64,000 nt of DNA from Roseomonas sp. (GTDB lineage: Bacteria; Pseudomonadota; Alphaproteobacteria; Acetobacterales; Acetobacteraceae). The stretch is from the NCBI GenBank assembly GCA_020249285.1, contig JADCFX010000025.1, positions 1 to 64,000 on the forward strand, read 5' to 3'. Below are positions 34,302 through 43,211 of the stretch, in pieces. Each line of letters starts with the position of its first letter. The first letter of the stretch is position 1. The notes under the pieces were generated by a model that was given only the letters and a program-made list of their open reading frames with translations, had not been told where the DNA came from and ran no database searches. A program made the position numbers and the translations under genes.

Positions 34302-35651
34302 TCACGCCGCCAGCACCGCCTCAACCGCCGCCGATACCGCGAAAAGATGCCGATCCGCGCCATGCGCGCCGGTCAGCATCAGCCCGACCGGTGCCTCCCC
34401 CGCCGCATGGCAGGGCAGGCTGATCGAACAACGATCAAGGAAATTTCCGACACTCGTATTGCGCAGCAGCCGCATATTGATGCGGTTATACTCCTTCTCA
34501 TCCTCCACCTCCGCGATGGCTGGCGGGATAAGCGGGCAGGCTGGGCAGATCAGCGCATCAAACGGCGCGGTGCGCGGCGCGACACTCGCGATGATGCGCG
34601 CGCGCGCATTCACCAAATCCACATAATCTGCGGCGGACATGCCTTCTCCACGCCGGATACGCTTCAGGATGCGCGGGTCATAGCCATCGGCCTTTTCCGC
34701 GATGAGGCGGCGATGCCAGGCCAAAGCCTCGCTCGCCGGGAAGCCGCCCGCGGCGGTGACTTGCGGAATTTCGGTAAGCTCCGGCAGATCAACTTCGATG
34801 ATGCGGGCACCTGCAAGTGCAAGCTTGCGCAGCGCTTTTTCGAAAGCGGCGGCGACATGGCCATCCATGCCGTCAGTCAAATAGGTGCCGCGCGGCAAGC
34901 CGAAGGTCAGGCTTTGCATCGGCGGCGGGGCAGGGGGTGTGGGCGCTTCTTCGCCTGCCATGAAGCCATCAATCAGCGCACAATCCGCAACGCTGCGCGC
35001 TAAAGGCCCTGCAGAATCAAGCGAAGGAGATAGCGGCAAAATGCCCGTAATCGGCACCCGCTTTGCCGTGGGCTTCCAGCCGACAACACCGCAAAGCGCT
35101 GCTGGAATACGGCAGGAACCGCCCGTATCCGTGCCAAGCCCAACAAAGCCCATGCCATCCGCCACCGCCACACCAGCGCCTGAGGAAGAACCCCCTGGCA
35201 GGCGCCCGGTGGCGCGATCCCAGGGGCTTTTCGGCGTGCCGTAATGCGGGTTCACACCAAGGCCGGAAAAGGCGAATTCCACCATATTGGTGCGACCAAG
35301 CACGACAAACCCCGCGCGACGCAGGCGTTGCACCGTTGGCGCATCCATCGCCGCCGGCGCACTGCCCTTCAGCACCACCGAACCGGAACGCGATGTGATG
35401 CCCGCTTCGTCATACAAATCCTTGACGCTGATTGGAATGCCGGCATAGGGGCTTGGCGCGCGGCCGGCCTTGCGCAAAGCATCCATGGCATTTGCTGTGG
35501 CGCGTGCCGTTTCCGTGTGTACCGCCATGAAGGCGCGACTACCCTCACCAGCGGGATCGGCGATGCGCGCCAAGGCTGCTTCGACCAAAGCGGCGGCGCT
35601 GGTGCGGCCGGCGGCAAGCGCGGCGGCGGCTTCAATCACGGTTCTGGGCAT
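34302..35651 (-). CDS. Amidase signature family protein
   Basis: The 449-residue protein carries the Ser-cisSer-Lys triad of amidases: Lys77 in GIPISVKDLYDEAG, the cis-serine in the GGSSSGAG segment (about 153-160) and the nucleophile Ser179 in GTDTGGSCRIPAAL. It hydrolyses an unknown amide or carbamate. The ATG at 35651 begins the usual amidase N-terminus; the open frame extends 22 codons further with no ribosome-binding site. It is divergent from the TRAP operon, so it may share the intergenic control region and act on the same nutrient. Confidence 0.92.
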   Translation of the reverse strand: MPRTVIEAAAALAAGRTSAAALVEAALARIADPAGEGSRAFMAVHTETARATANAMDALRKAGRAPSPYAGIPISVKDLYDEAGITSRSGSVVLKGSAPAAMDAPTVQRLRRAGFVVLGRTNMVEFAFSGLGVNPHYGTPKSPWDRATGRLPGGSSSGAGVAVADGMGFVGLGTDTGGSCRIPAALCGVVGWKPTAKRVPITGILPLSPSLDSAGPLARSVADCALIDGFMAGEEAPTPPAPPPMQSLTFGLPRGTYLTDGMDGHVAAAFEKALRKLALAGARIIEVDLPELTEIPQVTAAGGFPASEALAWHRRLIAEKADGYDPRILKRIRRGEGMSAADYVDLVNARARIIASVAPRTAPFDALICPACPLIPPAIAEVEDEKEYNRINMRLLRNTSVGNFLDRCSISLPCHAAGEAPVGLMLTGAHGADRHLFAVSAAVEAVLAA

Positions 35652-35796
35652 GGGGCGGTATCCGGTGTTGAGAAGGGTTGCGGCGGAAATCATGGCCGGA
35701 AGCGCGGCCAAGGCCAATCCCTACCCAGTTGGAGCCCTTTTGCATTGACGGGCGCGCGCCCATCCGGTCAGGATTGACCATTCAAACCGAAGAACA

Positions 35797-35814
35797 GGGC
35801 GGCCATGACCGCCC
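35797..35814 (+). other. Small hairpin in the leader of the TRAP dctP-like gene
   Basis: GGGCGG and CCGCCC form a perfect 6-base stem with a CCATGA loop, four bases before the GGAGGAG ribosome-binding site. Its position and stem/loop size match the hairpin before the Bug gene at 16244. Confidence 0.3.
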
Positions 35815-35830
35815 GGCTGGAGGAGACATC

Positions 35831-36832
35831 ATGTCCTTGCTTTCAAAACCCCGTCGCAGCGGCTTGCTTGGCGCGGTGGCCGCTGCCGCGCTTTCGCTGA
35901 TGGCCTTCGCGCCCGCGCCGGTGACTGCGCAGGAATGGCGCGGCTGGAATATCCATGCGGCGGATTACCCTAATGGCCGCGGCATGGACCGCTTTGCGGA
36001 GCTGGTGGGCCAGCGCACCAGTAACCGCATCCGGCTGCGGACGTTCCATTCCGCGCAGCTTGGCCAGCAGGATGAAGCCATTCAGCAGATGCGCCTTGGC
36101 ACGATTGATTTCGCCAATTTCAATCTCTCGCCGCTGAATAATCTGGCACCTTCCACCGCGATCCTGACACTCCCCTTCTTGTTCCGCGATGTTGGCCATA
36201 GCCACCGCGTGGTGGATGGCGCGATTGGGGAGGATATCGCGCGCGATCTGGAAGCGATCGGTATCGTCACCCTTGCCTGGTATGATGCCGGTGCGCGGAG
36301 CCTCTACACCACCCGCCCGGTGCGTACGCCCGCAGATGTGCGTGGCATGAAAATCCGTGTGCAGACCTCAGACCTTTGGATTGACATCATGCGCGCCATG
36401 GGTGCCAACCCAACGCCTCTACCCTTTGGTGAGGTCTTCACCAGCCTTCAATCCGGCGTGATTGATGGCGCGGAAAACAATTGGCCATCTTATGAAAGCA
36501 CGCGGCATTTCGAAGTGGCGAAATTCTACACCACGACAGAACATTCCAATGTGCCGGAAATCCTTGCCATCAGCCGGCAGCGCTGGCAGCGGCTGAATGA
36601 GGCTGAGCGCGCCATCCTGCGTGATGCAGCGCGTGAGAGTGCGGTATTCCAACGCCAGCTTTGGGCGGAACGCGAAAAATCATCGCGTGATCGCGTGGTG
36701 GCTGGGGGTGCTACGGTGATTGAAGTAGCTGATCGTGGTCCCTGGCAGGTATTGATGGAACCGGTATATGCCAAATACGCATCCGCCCCACGCATGGCGG
36801 ATTTGCTGAAGCGCATTCGGGAAACCCGGTGA
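35831..36832 (+). CDS. TRAP transporter substrate-binding protein DctP
   Basis: The 333-residue periplasmic receptor has a signal peptide (about residues 1-36, ending PVTAQ) and DctP signatures: QLGQQDEAIQQMRLGTIDF, VRTPADVRGMKIRVQTSDLW, the conserved Arg in that stretch which in the family binds the substrate carboxylate, and SGVIDGAENNWPSYES. GGAGGAG precedes the ATG at 35831. The dctQ and dctM genes follow with overlap. Uronate dehydrogenase downstream suggests a hexuronate or related sugar acid as substrate. Confidence 0.95.
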   Translation: MSLLSKPRRSGLLGAVAAAALSLMAFAPAPVTAQEWRGWNIHAADYPNGRGMDRFAELVGQRTSNRIRLRTFHSAQLGQQDEAIQQMRLGTIDFANFNLSPLNNLAPSTAILTLPFLFRDVGHSHRVVDGAIGEDIARDLEAIGIVTLAWYDAGARSLYTTRPVRTPADVRGMKIRVQTSDLWIDIMRAMGANPTPLPFGEVFTSLQSGVIDGAENNWPSYESTRHFEVAKFYTTTEHSNVPEILAISRQRWQRLNEAERAILRDAARESAVFQRQLWAEREKSSRDRVVAGGATVIEVADRGPWQVLMEPVYAKYASAPRMADLLKRIRETR

Positions 36833-37389
36833 CGTTGGGCAATGACGCAGGGCGCAGGGCATTGCCCGCGCCGCTACGGGCTTTTTCGCGCGCGCTTGAT
36901 CTGCTGGCGGGGCTGACTATTGGCCTGGCTGGCGTAGCGCTGGTGTTCTTGATTGCGATGATGGGTTGGCTGGTCTTTGGCCGTTACGTGCTGAATGACA
37001 CGCCAACCTGGATCGAACGCGGCGCGACTTTGGCGATTTTGGCGATTTCCATGCCGGTGGCGGCGGTGGGTATCCGCGAACGCTTTCATCTTTCTGTGCT
37101 GGGGCTGCGTGAATCGCTTTCACCATCGGCGCAGCGTTGGATTGCCCTTGGCTGTGATGCGCTGGTTGGCCTGTTTGGTGTCGGCATGGCGATCTGGTCT
37201 TGGGAATTGGTGGAAATGGTCATGAATTTCCGTATCCCACTGCTCGGCATCAGCCAGGGTTGGACCTATGCGCCCATGGTGGTGGGCGGTGTTTTGATTG
37301 CCCTATTCGCGGTGGAACAGGTGCTGCGCGATATCTTCGTGGCTGAAGCGCCGGAAAAACGCGGCCCCGCTGCGGCCTTTTTGGAGTAG
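36829..37389 (+). CDS. TRAP transporter small permease DctQ
   Basis: The 186-residue membrane protein has four hydrophobic helices (about residues 24-48, 62-80, 100-128, 145-165) and the DctQ pattern FGRYVLNDTPTWIERGATLAILA and SQGWTYAPM. It pairs with DctM to form the sodium-driven permease. Its GTG start overlaps the dctP stop (GTGA), showing translational coupling. Confidence 0.93.
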   Translation: MTLGNDAGRRALPAPLRAFSRALDLLAGLTIGLAGVALVFLIAMMGWLVFGRYVLNDTPTWIERGATLAILAISMPVAAVGIRERFHLSVLGLRESLSPSAQRWIALGCDALVGLFGVGMAIWSWELVEMVMNFRIPLLGISQGWTYAPMVVGGVLIALFAVEQVLRDIFVAEAPEKRGPAAAFLE

Positions 37390-37394
37390 CGGCA

Positions 37395-38693
37395 ATGGAA
37401 CCCGGGCTTTTTCTGATTTTTGCCGTATTTGCATTGGGCGTCATAGCCGGAGTGCCCGTGGCCTTCTGCCTTGGCATCGCGGCGTTGGCCGGCTTCATTT
37501 ATGAAGGGCTGAACCCCGCTGTTGTCTTCCAGCAAATGGCGAGTGGCATGAGCATTTTCTCCCTGCTTGCCATTCCCTTCTTTATCTTTGCGGGCGAGAT
37601 CATGCTCCATGGTGGGATTGCGCGCCGCTTGATTGCGCTGGCGTCATCCTGTGTGGGCTGGATGCGCGGTGGCTTGGGGATGGTGGATGTTTCAACCTCC
37701 ATGCTGTTTGGTGGGATTTCCGGGTCAGCGGTGGCGGATACTTCGGCCACTGGCACCATCCTGATCCCGGCAATGAAGGCCAAGGGGTATGGCGTGGATT
37801 ATGCAGTGTCACTCACCGTCACCAGCAGCATTGCGGGTATTTTGATTCCGCCCAGCCATAACATGATTCTTTATTCACTGGCGGCGGGTGGGGGCATTTC
37901 GGTGAGTGCCTTGTTCATCGCGGGCATTGTGCCCGGCATTGTCATGTGCCTTTTCCTGGGCATTGCGGCTTATGTCATGGCGGTGCGGCGCGGTTATCCT
38001 TCCGAAGGCTGGGCGGGGTTCCGGCATTTGTTCTGGACCTTCATTGATGCGCTACCGGGATTGCTGACCGCCGTGATCATTCTGGGCGGTGTGCTGTCGG
38101 GCGTTTTCACCGTGACGGAAAGCGCGGCCTTTGGCGCGATTTGGGCGTTGGTGGTCACACTGCTAGTTTATCGTAATCTTTCCTGGCCGGATTTCTTGAT
38201 TGCGGTCAAGGCCAGTGTGCGTACCACCTCGGTCGTGTTTCTACTGGTTGGCACGGCAACGGCTTTCGCCTGGCTGCTTGCCATGTATCGCCTGCCGGAA
38301 TTGCTGACCGAGGGCATGCTCGCCATCAGCGCCAATCCCATCGTGATCCTGTTGATGATCAATGTCTGTTTGCTGTTGCTCGGCTGCGTGATGGATATGG
38401 CGGCGCTGATCCTGATCACCACGCCGATTTTCCTGCCGGTTGTGACTGCGATTGGTGTTGATCCGGTGCAATTCGGCATGGTCATGATGATGAATCTCGG
38501 CTTGGGGCTGACCACACCACCAGTCGGTGCGGTGCTGTTTGTCGGTTGCGCCATTGGCCGAATACCGATGGAAAAGGTCATGCGCACCATCTGGCCATTT
38601 TACGGCGCCATATTGCTCGCGCTTGTGCTCACCACCTACTGGCCGGCCATGTCACTGACTCTGCCGCGCCTGCTGCTTGGCTATGGAGCCTGA
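37395..38693 (+). CDS. TRAP transporter large permease DctM
   Basis: The 432-residue protein has about twelve hydrophobic helices and DctM motifs: ALAGFIYEGL, FFIFAGEIMLHGGIARRLI, STSMLFGGISGSAVADTSATG, IPPSHNMILYS and the C-terminal GLGLTTPPVGAVLFVG. It forms the translocation path of the TRAP transporter with DctQ. It lies five bases after dctQ, and its stop is four bases before the next gene. Confidence 0.95.
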   Translation: MEPGLFLIFAVFALGVIAGVPVAFCLGIAALAGFIYEGLNPAVVFQQMASGMSIFSLLAIPFFIFAGEIMLHGGIARRLIALASSCVGWMRGGLGMVDVSTSMLFGGISGSAVADTSATGTILIPAMKAKGYGVDYAVSLTVTSSIAGILIPPSHNMILYSLAAGGGISVSALFIAGIVPGIVMCLFLGIAAYVMAVRRGYPSEGWAGFRHLFWTFIDALPGLLTAVIILGGVLSGVFTVTESAAFGAIWALVVTLLVYRNLSWPDFLIAVKASVRTTSVVFLLVGTATAFAWLLAMYRLPELLTEGMLAISANPIVILLMINVCLLLLGCVMDMAALILITTPIFLPVVTAIGVDPVQFGMVMMMNLGLGLTTPPVGAVLFVGCAIGRIPMEKVMRTIWPFYGAILLALVLTTYWPAMSLTLPRLLLGYGA

Positions 38694-38697
38694 GGCC

Positions 38698-39537
38698 ATG
38701 AATGCACCCTCAAAACCTGTACTGCTGACCGGTGCTTCTGGCGCGCTGGGGCGACACCTCACGCAAAGCCTCGGTGCGCTTGGCTGGGCGTTGCGCCTGA
38801 CCGATATCGCGCCCTTCCCGGATGTGTTGCCGCCATCCGCGCGCTTTGTGCAAGCGGATTTGAATGATGGCGTGGCGTTGCTCCGTCAGGCGGAAGGCTG
38901 CGGCGCCATTCTGCATTTCGGCGGCGTGAGTGTTGAGCGCCCGTTTGAGGAAATCCTCGGCCCTAATCTGCGCGGGCTTTACCATGTGTATGAAGCCGCA
39001 CGACACGAAGGCGCGCGGGTGATTTTCGCCAGTTCCAATCACACTATTGGCTTTCATGAACGCCCGCGCGGCAATGATGCGAAGCTCGATGCGGATTGCG
39101 CCTTCCGCCCCGATGGCTATTACGGAATCTCTAAAGTCTATGGCGAAATGATGGGGCGGATGTATTGGGACAAGCATGGGGTTGAGAACATCAACCTCCG
39201 CATCGGTTCTTGCCAACCAAAGCCACTTGATCGGCGTATGCTGTCCACCTGGCTTTCCTATCCTGATCTTACGCGCTTGATCGAATGCTGTGTGCTGGCC
39301 GAAAAGGTGGGTCATGCGGTGATCTGGGGCCAATCCAATAACCCGACCGGCTATTGGGGAGAAGATCATCGCGCACGCATCGGCTGGGTGCCGCAAGACA
39401 ATGCCGAAATCTGGCGGGCGGAGCTTGAAGGAATCACCTCTGATCCGGTTTCAGAACGCTATCAGGGCGGTGCCTATACCGCCATTGAGCATTCCCGTAG
39501 CGCGCCATCACCGCGGGATCACTTCGCGCCGGAATGA
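38698..39537 (+). CDS. NAD-dependent epimerase family, uronate dehydrogenase-like
   Basis: The 279-residue SDR protein has the N-terminal GASGALGRH nucleotide motif, the YYGISKVYGE catalytic Tyr-x-x-x-Lys and SSNHTIGFH. The C-terminal part resembles known uronate dehydrogenases (NIRIGSC-like NLRIGSCQPKP, RMLSTWLSYPDL, GWVPQDNAEIWR). These oxidise galacturonate or glucuronate to the aldaric acid lactone. The ATG at 38698 has GGAG upstream, soon after the dctM stop. Downstream lactonase or dehydratase genes of that pathway are not obvious. Confidence 0.85.
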   Translation: MNAPSKPVLLTGASGALGRHLTQSLGALGWALRLTDIAPFPDVLPPSARFVQADLNDGVALLRQAEGCGAILHFGGVSVERPFEEILGPNLRGLYHVYEAARHEGARVIFASSNHTIGFHERPRGNDAKLDADCAFRPDGYYGISKVYGEMMGRMYWDKHGVENINLRIGSCQPKPLDRRMLSTWLSYPDLTRLIECCVLAEKVGHAVIWGQSNNPTGYWGEDHRARIGWVPQDNAEIWRAELEGITSDPVSERYQGGAYTAIEHSRSAPSPRDHFAPE

Positions 39538-40355
39538 AGCTGCATCATCGTGATTGGCAGGCGCTGATCTGCCCGGAACAGGGCGCGGCTTTCTCGAGCC
39601 TGCAGTGGTGTGGGCGTGATGTTCTTGTGCCGACGCCCGAAGGCGCGCGCCATCCGGGCAGCCATGGCGCCTTCTGGATGCTGCCCTGGGCCAATCGGCT
39701 GGATGGTGGACGCACTGCGGGCCACGCCATGCCAATCAATCGTGCGGCGGAAGACACTGCCATTCATGGCTTGGCGCGTGATCTGCCTTGGGAAGTGGTA
39801 AGCGCCGCGTCGGAACACGCAGTTTTGCAACAGCGCCTGACCTTCGCGCCTTTTGATTACACGGCGCGGCTTGCGGTTTCGCTTGATGCTGATGGCCTGC
39901 TGATGGAAATGGAATTGCGCCATGAAGGCGCAGCACCCGTGCCTTATGGCATGGGATGGCATCCTTGGTTCACCCGTAGCGCTGCGACATCACTGCATCT
40001 GAAAGCGACGCAACGCGCCAAACATACTGCACGCGGCCTGCCGGAAAGCTTCACGCCCTGCACCGGCATTGCGGCGCATGAGGCTGGGCTGATCGGGCTC
40101 GATAACTTCTTCGCCGGCTGGCATGGCGTTACGCGCCTCATCACACCCGCCGGCATCATCACGCTCACCGCGACAGGAGATTTCGCGGCGGGCGTTCAGG
40201 TTTATGCGCCACCCGCTCAGCCCGTGATCTGCGTGGAACCCGTCAGCCATATGCCCGATGCGCCCAACCGCACGGCACTTGGCGCCGCGGCACCCATGCG
40301 GCTGCTGGCAATGGGCCAATCGCTGCGCGGCACCATTCGCCTAACCGTCGCCTGA
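39534..40355 (+). CDS. Aldose 1-epimerase family protein
   Basis: The 273-residue galactose-mutarotase-fold protein has the central WHPWF histidine segment, HGLARDLPWEV and the C-terminal CVEPVSHMPDAPN with its conserved Glu. These enzymes interconvert alpha and beta anomers of sugars. Its ATG overlaps the uronate dehydrogenase stop (ATGA), so it likely supplies the beta-anomer of a uronate to that enzyme. This is a sensible pathway reading but has not been shown. Confidence 0.9.
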   Translation: MKLHHRDWQALICPEQGAAFSSLQWCGRDVLVPTPEGARHPGSHGAFWMLPWANRLDGGRTAGHAMPINRAAEDTAIHGLARDLPWEVVSAASEHAVLQQRLTFAPFDYTARLAVSLDADGLLMEMELRHEGAAPVPYGMGWHPWFTRSAATSLHLKATQRAKHTARGLPESFTPCTGIAAHEAGLIGLDNFFAGWHGVTRLITPAGIITLTATGDFAAGVQVYAPPAQPVICVEPVSHMPDAPNRTALGAAAPMRLLAMGQSLRGTIRLTVA

Positions 40356-40420
40356 TCTGGCCCTGATCCGCGCATCATGGCAGAAGTGTGCTGCATTGCA
40401 GCGTAACCGGACATTGACCC

Positions 40421-41011
40421 ATGCCGCTTTCTGAACCCGCCGAGCGTAACCTGCTCCATCTGCGCGACATCCAATTGCGCGGCTATCAGCGCCAGGACGG
40501 GCTTTTCGATATCGAAGCCCATCTGGTGGATACCAAAAGCTACGGCTTCAACAATGAAGGCCGTGGCTGGATCGAACCAGGTGAGGCTTTGCATGGCATG
40601 TGGATCCGCATGACCATCACTGAGGATTTTGAGGTGCTGTCCTGCGAAGCCGCCTCAGATTTCACGCCCTATGATATCTGCCCGGCTGCCGCACCCAATT
40701 TTGCGCGGCTGGCAGGCCTCAAGATCGGGCCTGGCTTTGTGCGCGCGGTGAATGAACGGGTTGGTGGCATCCATGGCTGCACGCATTTGCGCGAAGTGAT
40801 CGGCCAGATGGGCACGGTTGCCTTCCAAACGCTCTACCCCGTGCGCCGCCAGCGGGAACTGGAACAGGCCGCAGCGCGCCGCGCCACCGGTGAGGTGGTG
40901 GATGAAAAAAAGGTCAGGCCGGCATTGATCGGCACCTGCATTGCCTATGCGCCGGATAGCCCTGTCGTGAAACAACGCTGGCCCTGGTATGAACCGGAAA
41001 AGACCGAATAG
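40421..41011 (+). CDS. DUF2889 domain protein
   Basis: The 196-residue protein matches the DUF2889 pattern: RDIQLRGYQRQDGLFDIEAHLVD near the start, LHGMWIRMTI, SDFTPYDICPAAAPNFARLAGL and GGIHGCTHLREVIGQMGT. No function is known to me. The conserved His/Cys in GCTHL and the Asp-rich start suggest an enzyme. It opens a four-gene run (DUF2889, CMD, hydroxyacid dehydrogenase, MBL) and is separated from the aldose epimerase by 65 bases. Confidence 0.85.
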   Translation: MPLSEPAERNLLHLRDIQLRGYQRQDGLFDIEAHLVDTKSYGFNNEGRGWIEPGEALHGMWIRMTITEDFEVLSCEAASDFTPYDICPAAAPNFARLAGLKIGPGFVRAVNERVGGIHGCTHLREVIGQMGTVAFQTLYPVRRQRELEQAAARRATGEVVDEKKVRPALIGTCIAYAPDSPVVKQRWPWYEPEKTE

Positions 41012-41092
41012 TTCCAGCGCAACCCGCCCCCGGTTGACCGCATGGCGCCATCACGCCAGCCTGCCCCATCACATTCATCAAGGAGCATAAGA

Positions 41093-41491
41093 ATGTCCGA
41101 CGATCAGGCGCTGTTTGACAAGGGTTTGCCCATCCGCCGTGCGGTGCTGGGCCCGGAATATGTGGATTCATCCATGGCGAAGGCCGATGAATTCATGATG
41201 TCCTTCCAGCGCGCCACCACCGCCTGGGCCTGGGGCTGGGCCTGGGGCGATCCCACGCTGGACCGCAAGACTCGTTCCTTGTTGAACCTTGCGATGCTGA
41301 CCGCGCTTGGCAAAATCCCGGAAGTGAAGCTGCATGTGAAGGGCGCGCTGAATAACGGCGTCACCGTGGATGAAATCAAAGCCACTTTGCTGCATGCCAC
41401 GGCCTATTGCGGCATCCCCGCCGGGCTTGATGCCTTCAAGGCCGCGCATGAGGTGCTGATCGCCGAAGGCGCCATTCCGGGGAAGAAGTGA
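41093..41491 (+). CDS. Carboxymuconolactone decarboxylase family protein (PcaC-like)
   Basis: The 132-residue protein resembles 4-carboxymuconolactone decarboxylase: WGDPTLDRKTRSLLNLAMLTALGK, ELxLHVKGALNNGVTVDEIKATLLHATAYCGIP and a C-terminal EVLIAEG. The catalytic-type Cys sits in AYCGIPAG. AAGGAG lies before the ATG at 41093. The other pca genes of the protocatechuate pathway are not next to it, so it probably serves a different lactone or keto acid within this operon. Confidence 0.88.
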   Translation: MSDDQALFDKGLPIRRAVLGPEYVDSSMAKADEFMMSFQRATTAWAWGWAWGDPTLDRKTRSLLNLAMLTALGKIPEVKLHVKGALNNGVTVDEIKATLLHATAYCGIPAGLDAFKAAHEVLIAEGAIPGKK

Positions 41492-42399
41492 TGTCGGCTG
41501 CACTTAAGCGCATCGCCTTCGCCGGTATCGGCAATATGGGTTGGCCCATGGCGGCCAATCTGGTGAAGGCCGGCTTTGATGTGACGGTATGCGATGTGGT
41601 GCCCGGGCGCGCCGCATCCTTCGCCTCGGAAACCGGGGCGAAAGCCGCTGCAACGCCAGCAGAAGCTGCCGCCGGTGCTGATTGCGTGGTGATGATCGTC
41701 CCCACCAGCAAGCAGGTAGCTGAAGCGGTGGAAGCCATGCTGCCATCACTCAAGCCTGGCATGCTGGTGATTGACATGACCTCTGGCCAGCCAGGCCGCA
41801 CGCGGGAAATCGCAGCGATGCTGGCGGGCCATGGTGTTGCGATGATTGATTGCCCAGTTTCGGGTGGTGTGCCGCGCGCCAAATCTGGCCAGCTTGCCAT
41901 CATGGTGGGTGGCCCGGCAGCAGAGATTGATCGGGCAGAGCCCGTGCTGAAGGCGATGGGCACATCCGTCTATCGCTGTGGCGATATCGGCGCCGGTCAG
42001 GCGATGAAGGCGCTGAATAATTTGGTCTCGGCCGGTGGTTACCTTATCGGCATTGAAGCCCTGCTGATCGGCCAGCGCTTCGGGCTTGATCCGACGACGA
42101 TGGTGGATGTGCTGAATGCATCTTCCGGCATGAATAATTCCACGCAAAAGAAGTTCAAGGAATATGTGCTTTCCCGCCGCTTCGATGCGGGGTTTGGGCT
42201 TGATCTGATGGTGAAGGATCTGTCCATCGCCCTTGAAGTGGGGCGAGAGACAACAACGCCCGCGCCATTCTCAGCCTTGTGTCGGGAGATGTGGCTTGCC
42301 GCATCAACATCACTTGGCCCGGGTGTTGACCACACCGCACTCGCGAAAATGCTGGAACAAATGACCGGCACGGTACTTGGGGGGAATCAAGAATCATGA
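41491..42399 (+). CDS. NAD(P)-dependent beta-hydroxyacid dehydrogenase
   Basis: The 302-residue protein has the Rossmann motif AGIGNMGWPMAANLVKAGFDV, the substrate loop DCPVSGGVPRAKSGQLAIMVGG and the catalytic Lys in GQAMKALNNLVSAGGYL. It oxidises a 3-hydroxy acid, with 3-hydroxyisobutyrate or tartronate semialdehyde-type substrates typical of the family. Its ATG overlaps the stop of the CMD gene, and its stop overlaps the next start, so it is embedded in the operon. It is a diverged paralogue of the gene at 32761. Confidence 0.9.
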   Translation: MSAALKRIAFAGIGNMGWPMAANLVKAGFDVTVCDVVPGRAASFASETGAKAAATPAEAAAGADCVVMIVPTSKQVAEAVEAMLPSLKPGMLVIDMTSGQPGRTREIAAMLAGHGVAMIDCPVSGGVPRAKSGQLAIMVGGPAAEIDRAEPVLKAMGTSVYRCGDIGAGQAMKALNNLVSAGGYLIGIEALLIGQRFGLDPTTMVDVLNASSGMNNSTQKKFKEYVLSRRFDAGFGLDLMVKDLSIALEVGRETTTPAPFSALCREMWLAASTSLGPGVDHTALAKMLEQMTGTVLGGNQES

Positions 42400-43190
42400 A
42401 TTGGGAAGCCTATGCCATCCGTTACGGGCGGCATGAACGCACGGCGCAGACGAATTTTCTGCTGCCCGTGCCCGATGCGCATGAAGCCATGCCGCTTGAT
42501 TACTTCATCTGGTTGCTGCGTGCGCCGGATGGGCAGGAAATTGTGGTGGATACTGGCTTTGATGAGGAAACCGCTGCCAGCCGAGGCCGTACCATCGCGC
42601 GCAATGTGCGCGATAGCCTGAAGGCCATGGGCACGGATGCCGCCAAGGTGTCAGACGTGATCATCACGCATTTGCATTATGATCACGCGGGTTCGCTTGG
42701 CATGTTCCCCGGTGCGAAGTTCCATTTGCAGGAACGCGAGATGCATTTCGCGACAGGCCGGCATATGTGCGTGCATGCCATCCGCCTGCCTTTCGAAGCC
42801 GCGCATGTGGTGGCCATGGTGAAGGCGCTTTATGCCGATCGCGTCGTGTTCCATGATGGCGATGGCGAAGTGGCGGCGGGCGTTTCCGTGCATCGCGTCG
42901 GTGGCCATTCGGATGGCTTGCAAGTGGTGCGCGTGCAAACCGCGCGCGGGCCTGTGGTGTTGGCTTCCGACGCCATGCATTTCTACGCCAATGCGCTCAG
43001 CGGCAATCCCTTCCCGATCATTTACGATTTGGGGGCGATGGCGGCGGGCTGGCGCGCGGCGAAGAAGCTGGCGGGGGGCGATGATAGCCGCGTGATTCCG
43101 GGGCATGACCCGGCTGTGCGGCGGCGCTTTCCGGAAGTGGCGGGGCAGGGGGGCGAGGTTGTGGCGCTCCATCTGCGGCCGAAGGATTGA
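42396..43190 (+). CDS. Metallo-beta-lactamase fold hydrolase, AHL lactonase-like
   Basis: The 264-residue protein has HLHYDHAG (His92/His94/Asp96/His97) and later metal ligands in VGGHSDGLQ, LASDAMHF and IPGHDP. Layout and the N-terminal VDTGFDEETA stretch resemble N-acyl homoserine lactonase family proteins. No luxI/luxR gene is in the window, so a metabolic lactone may be the real substrate. The ATG overlaps the dehydrogenase stop. It ends the DUF2889 operon. Confidence 0.88.
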   Translation: MNWEAYAIRYGRHERTAQTNFLLPVPDAHEAMPLDYFIWLLRAPDGQEIVVDTGFDEETAASRGRTIARNVRDSLKAMGTDAAKVSDVIITHLHYDHAGSLGMFPGAKFHLQEREMHFATGRHMCVHAIRLPFEAAHVVAMVKALYADRVVFHDGDGEVAAGVSVHRVGGHSDGLQVVRVQTARGPVVLASDAMHFYANALSGNPFPIIYDLGAMAAGWRAAKKLAGGDDSRVIPGHDPAVRRRFPEVAGQGGEVVALHLRPKD

Positions 43191-43211
43191 AACAAAAGGG
43201 CGCCTGAAAAT

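Noticed and set aside
42396..43190. A quorum-quenching system
   Set aside because: The protein resembles AHL lactonases, but no luxI, luxR or signal-related gene is present, and it is coupled to catabolic genes.
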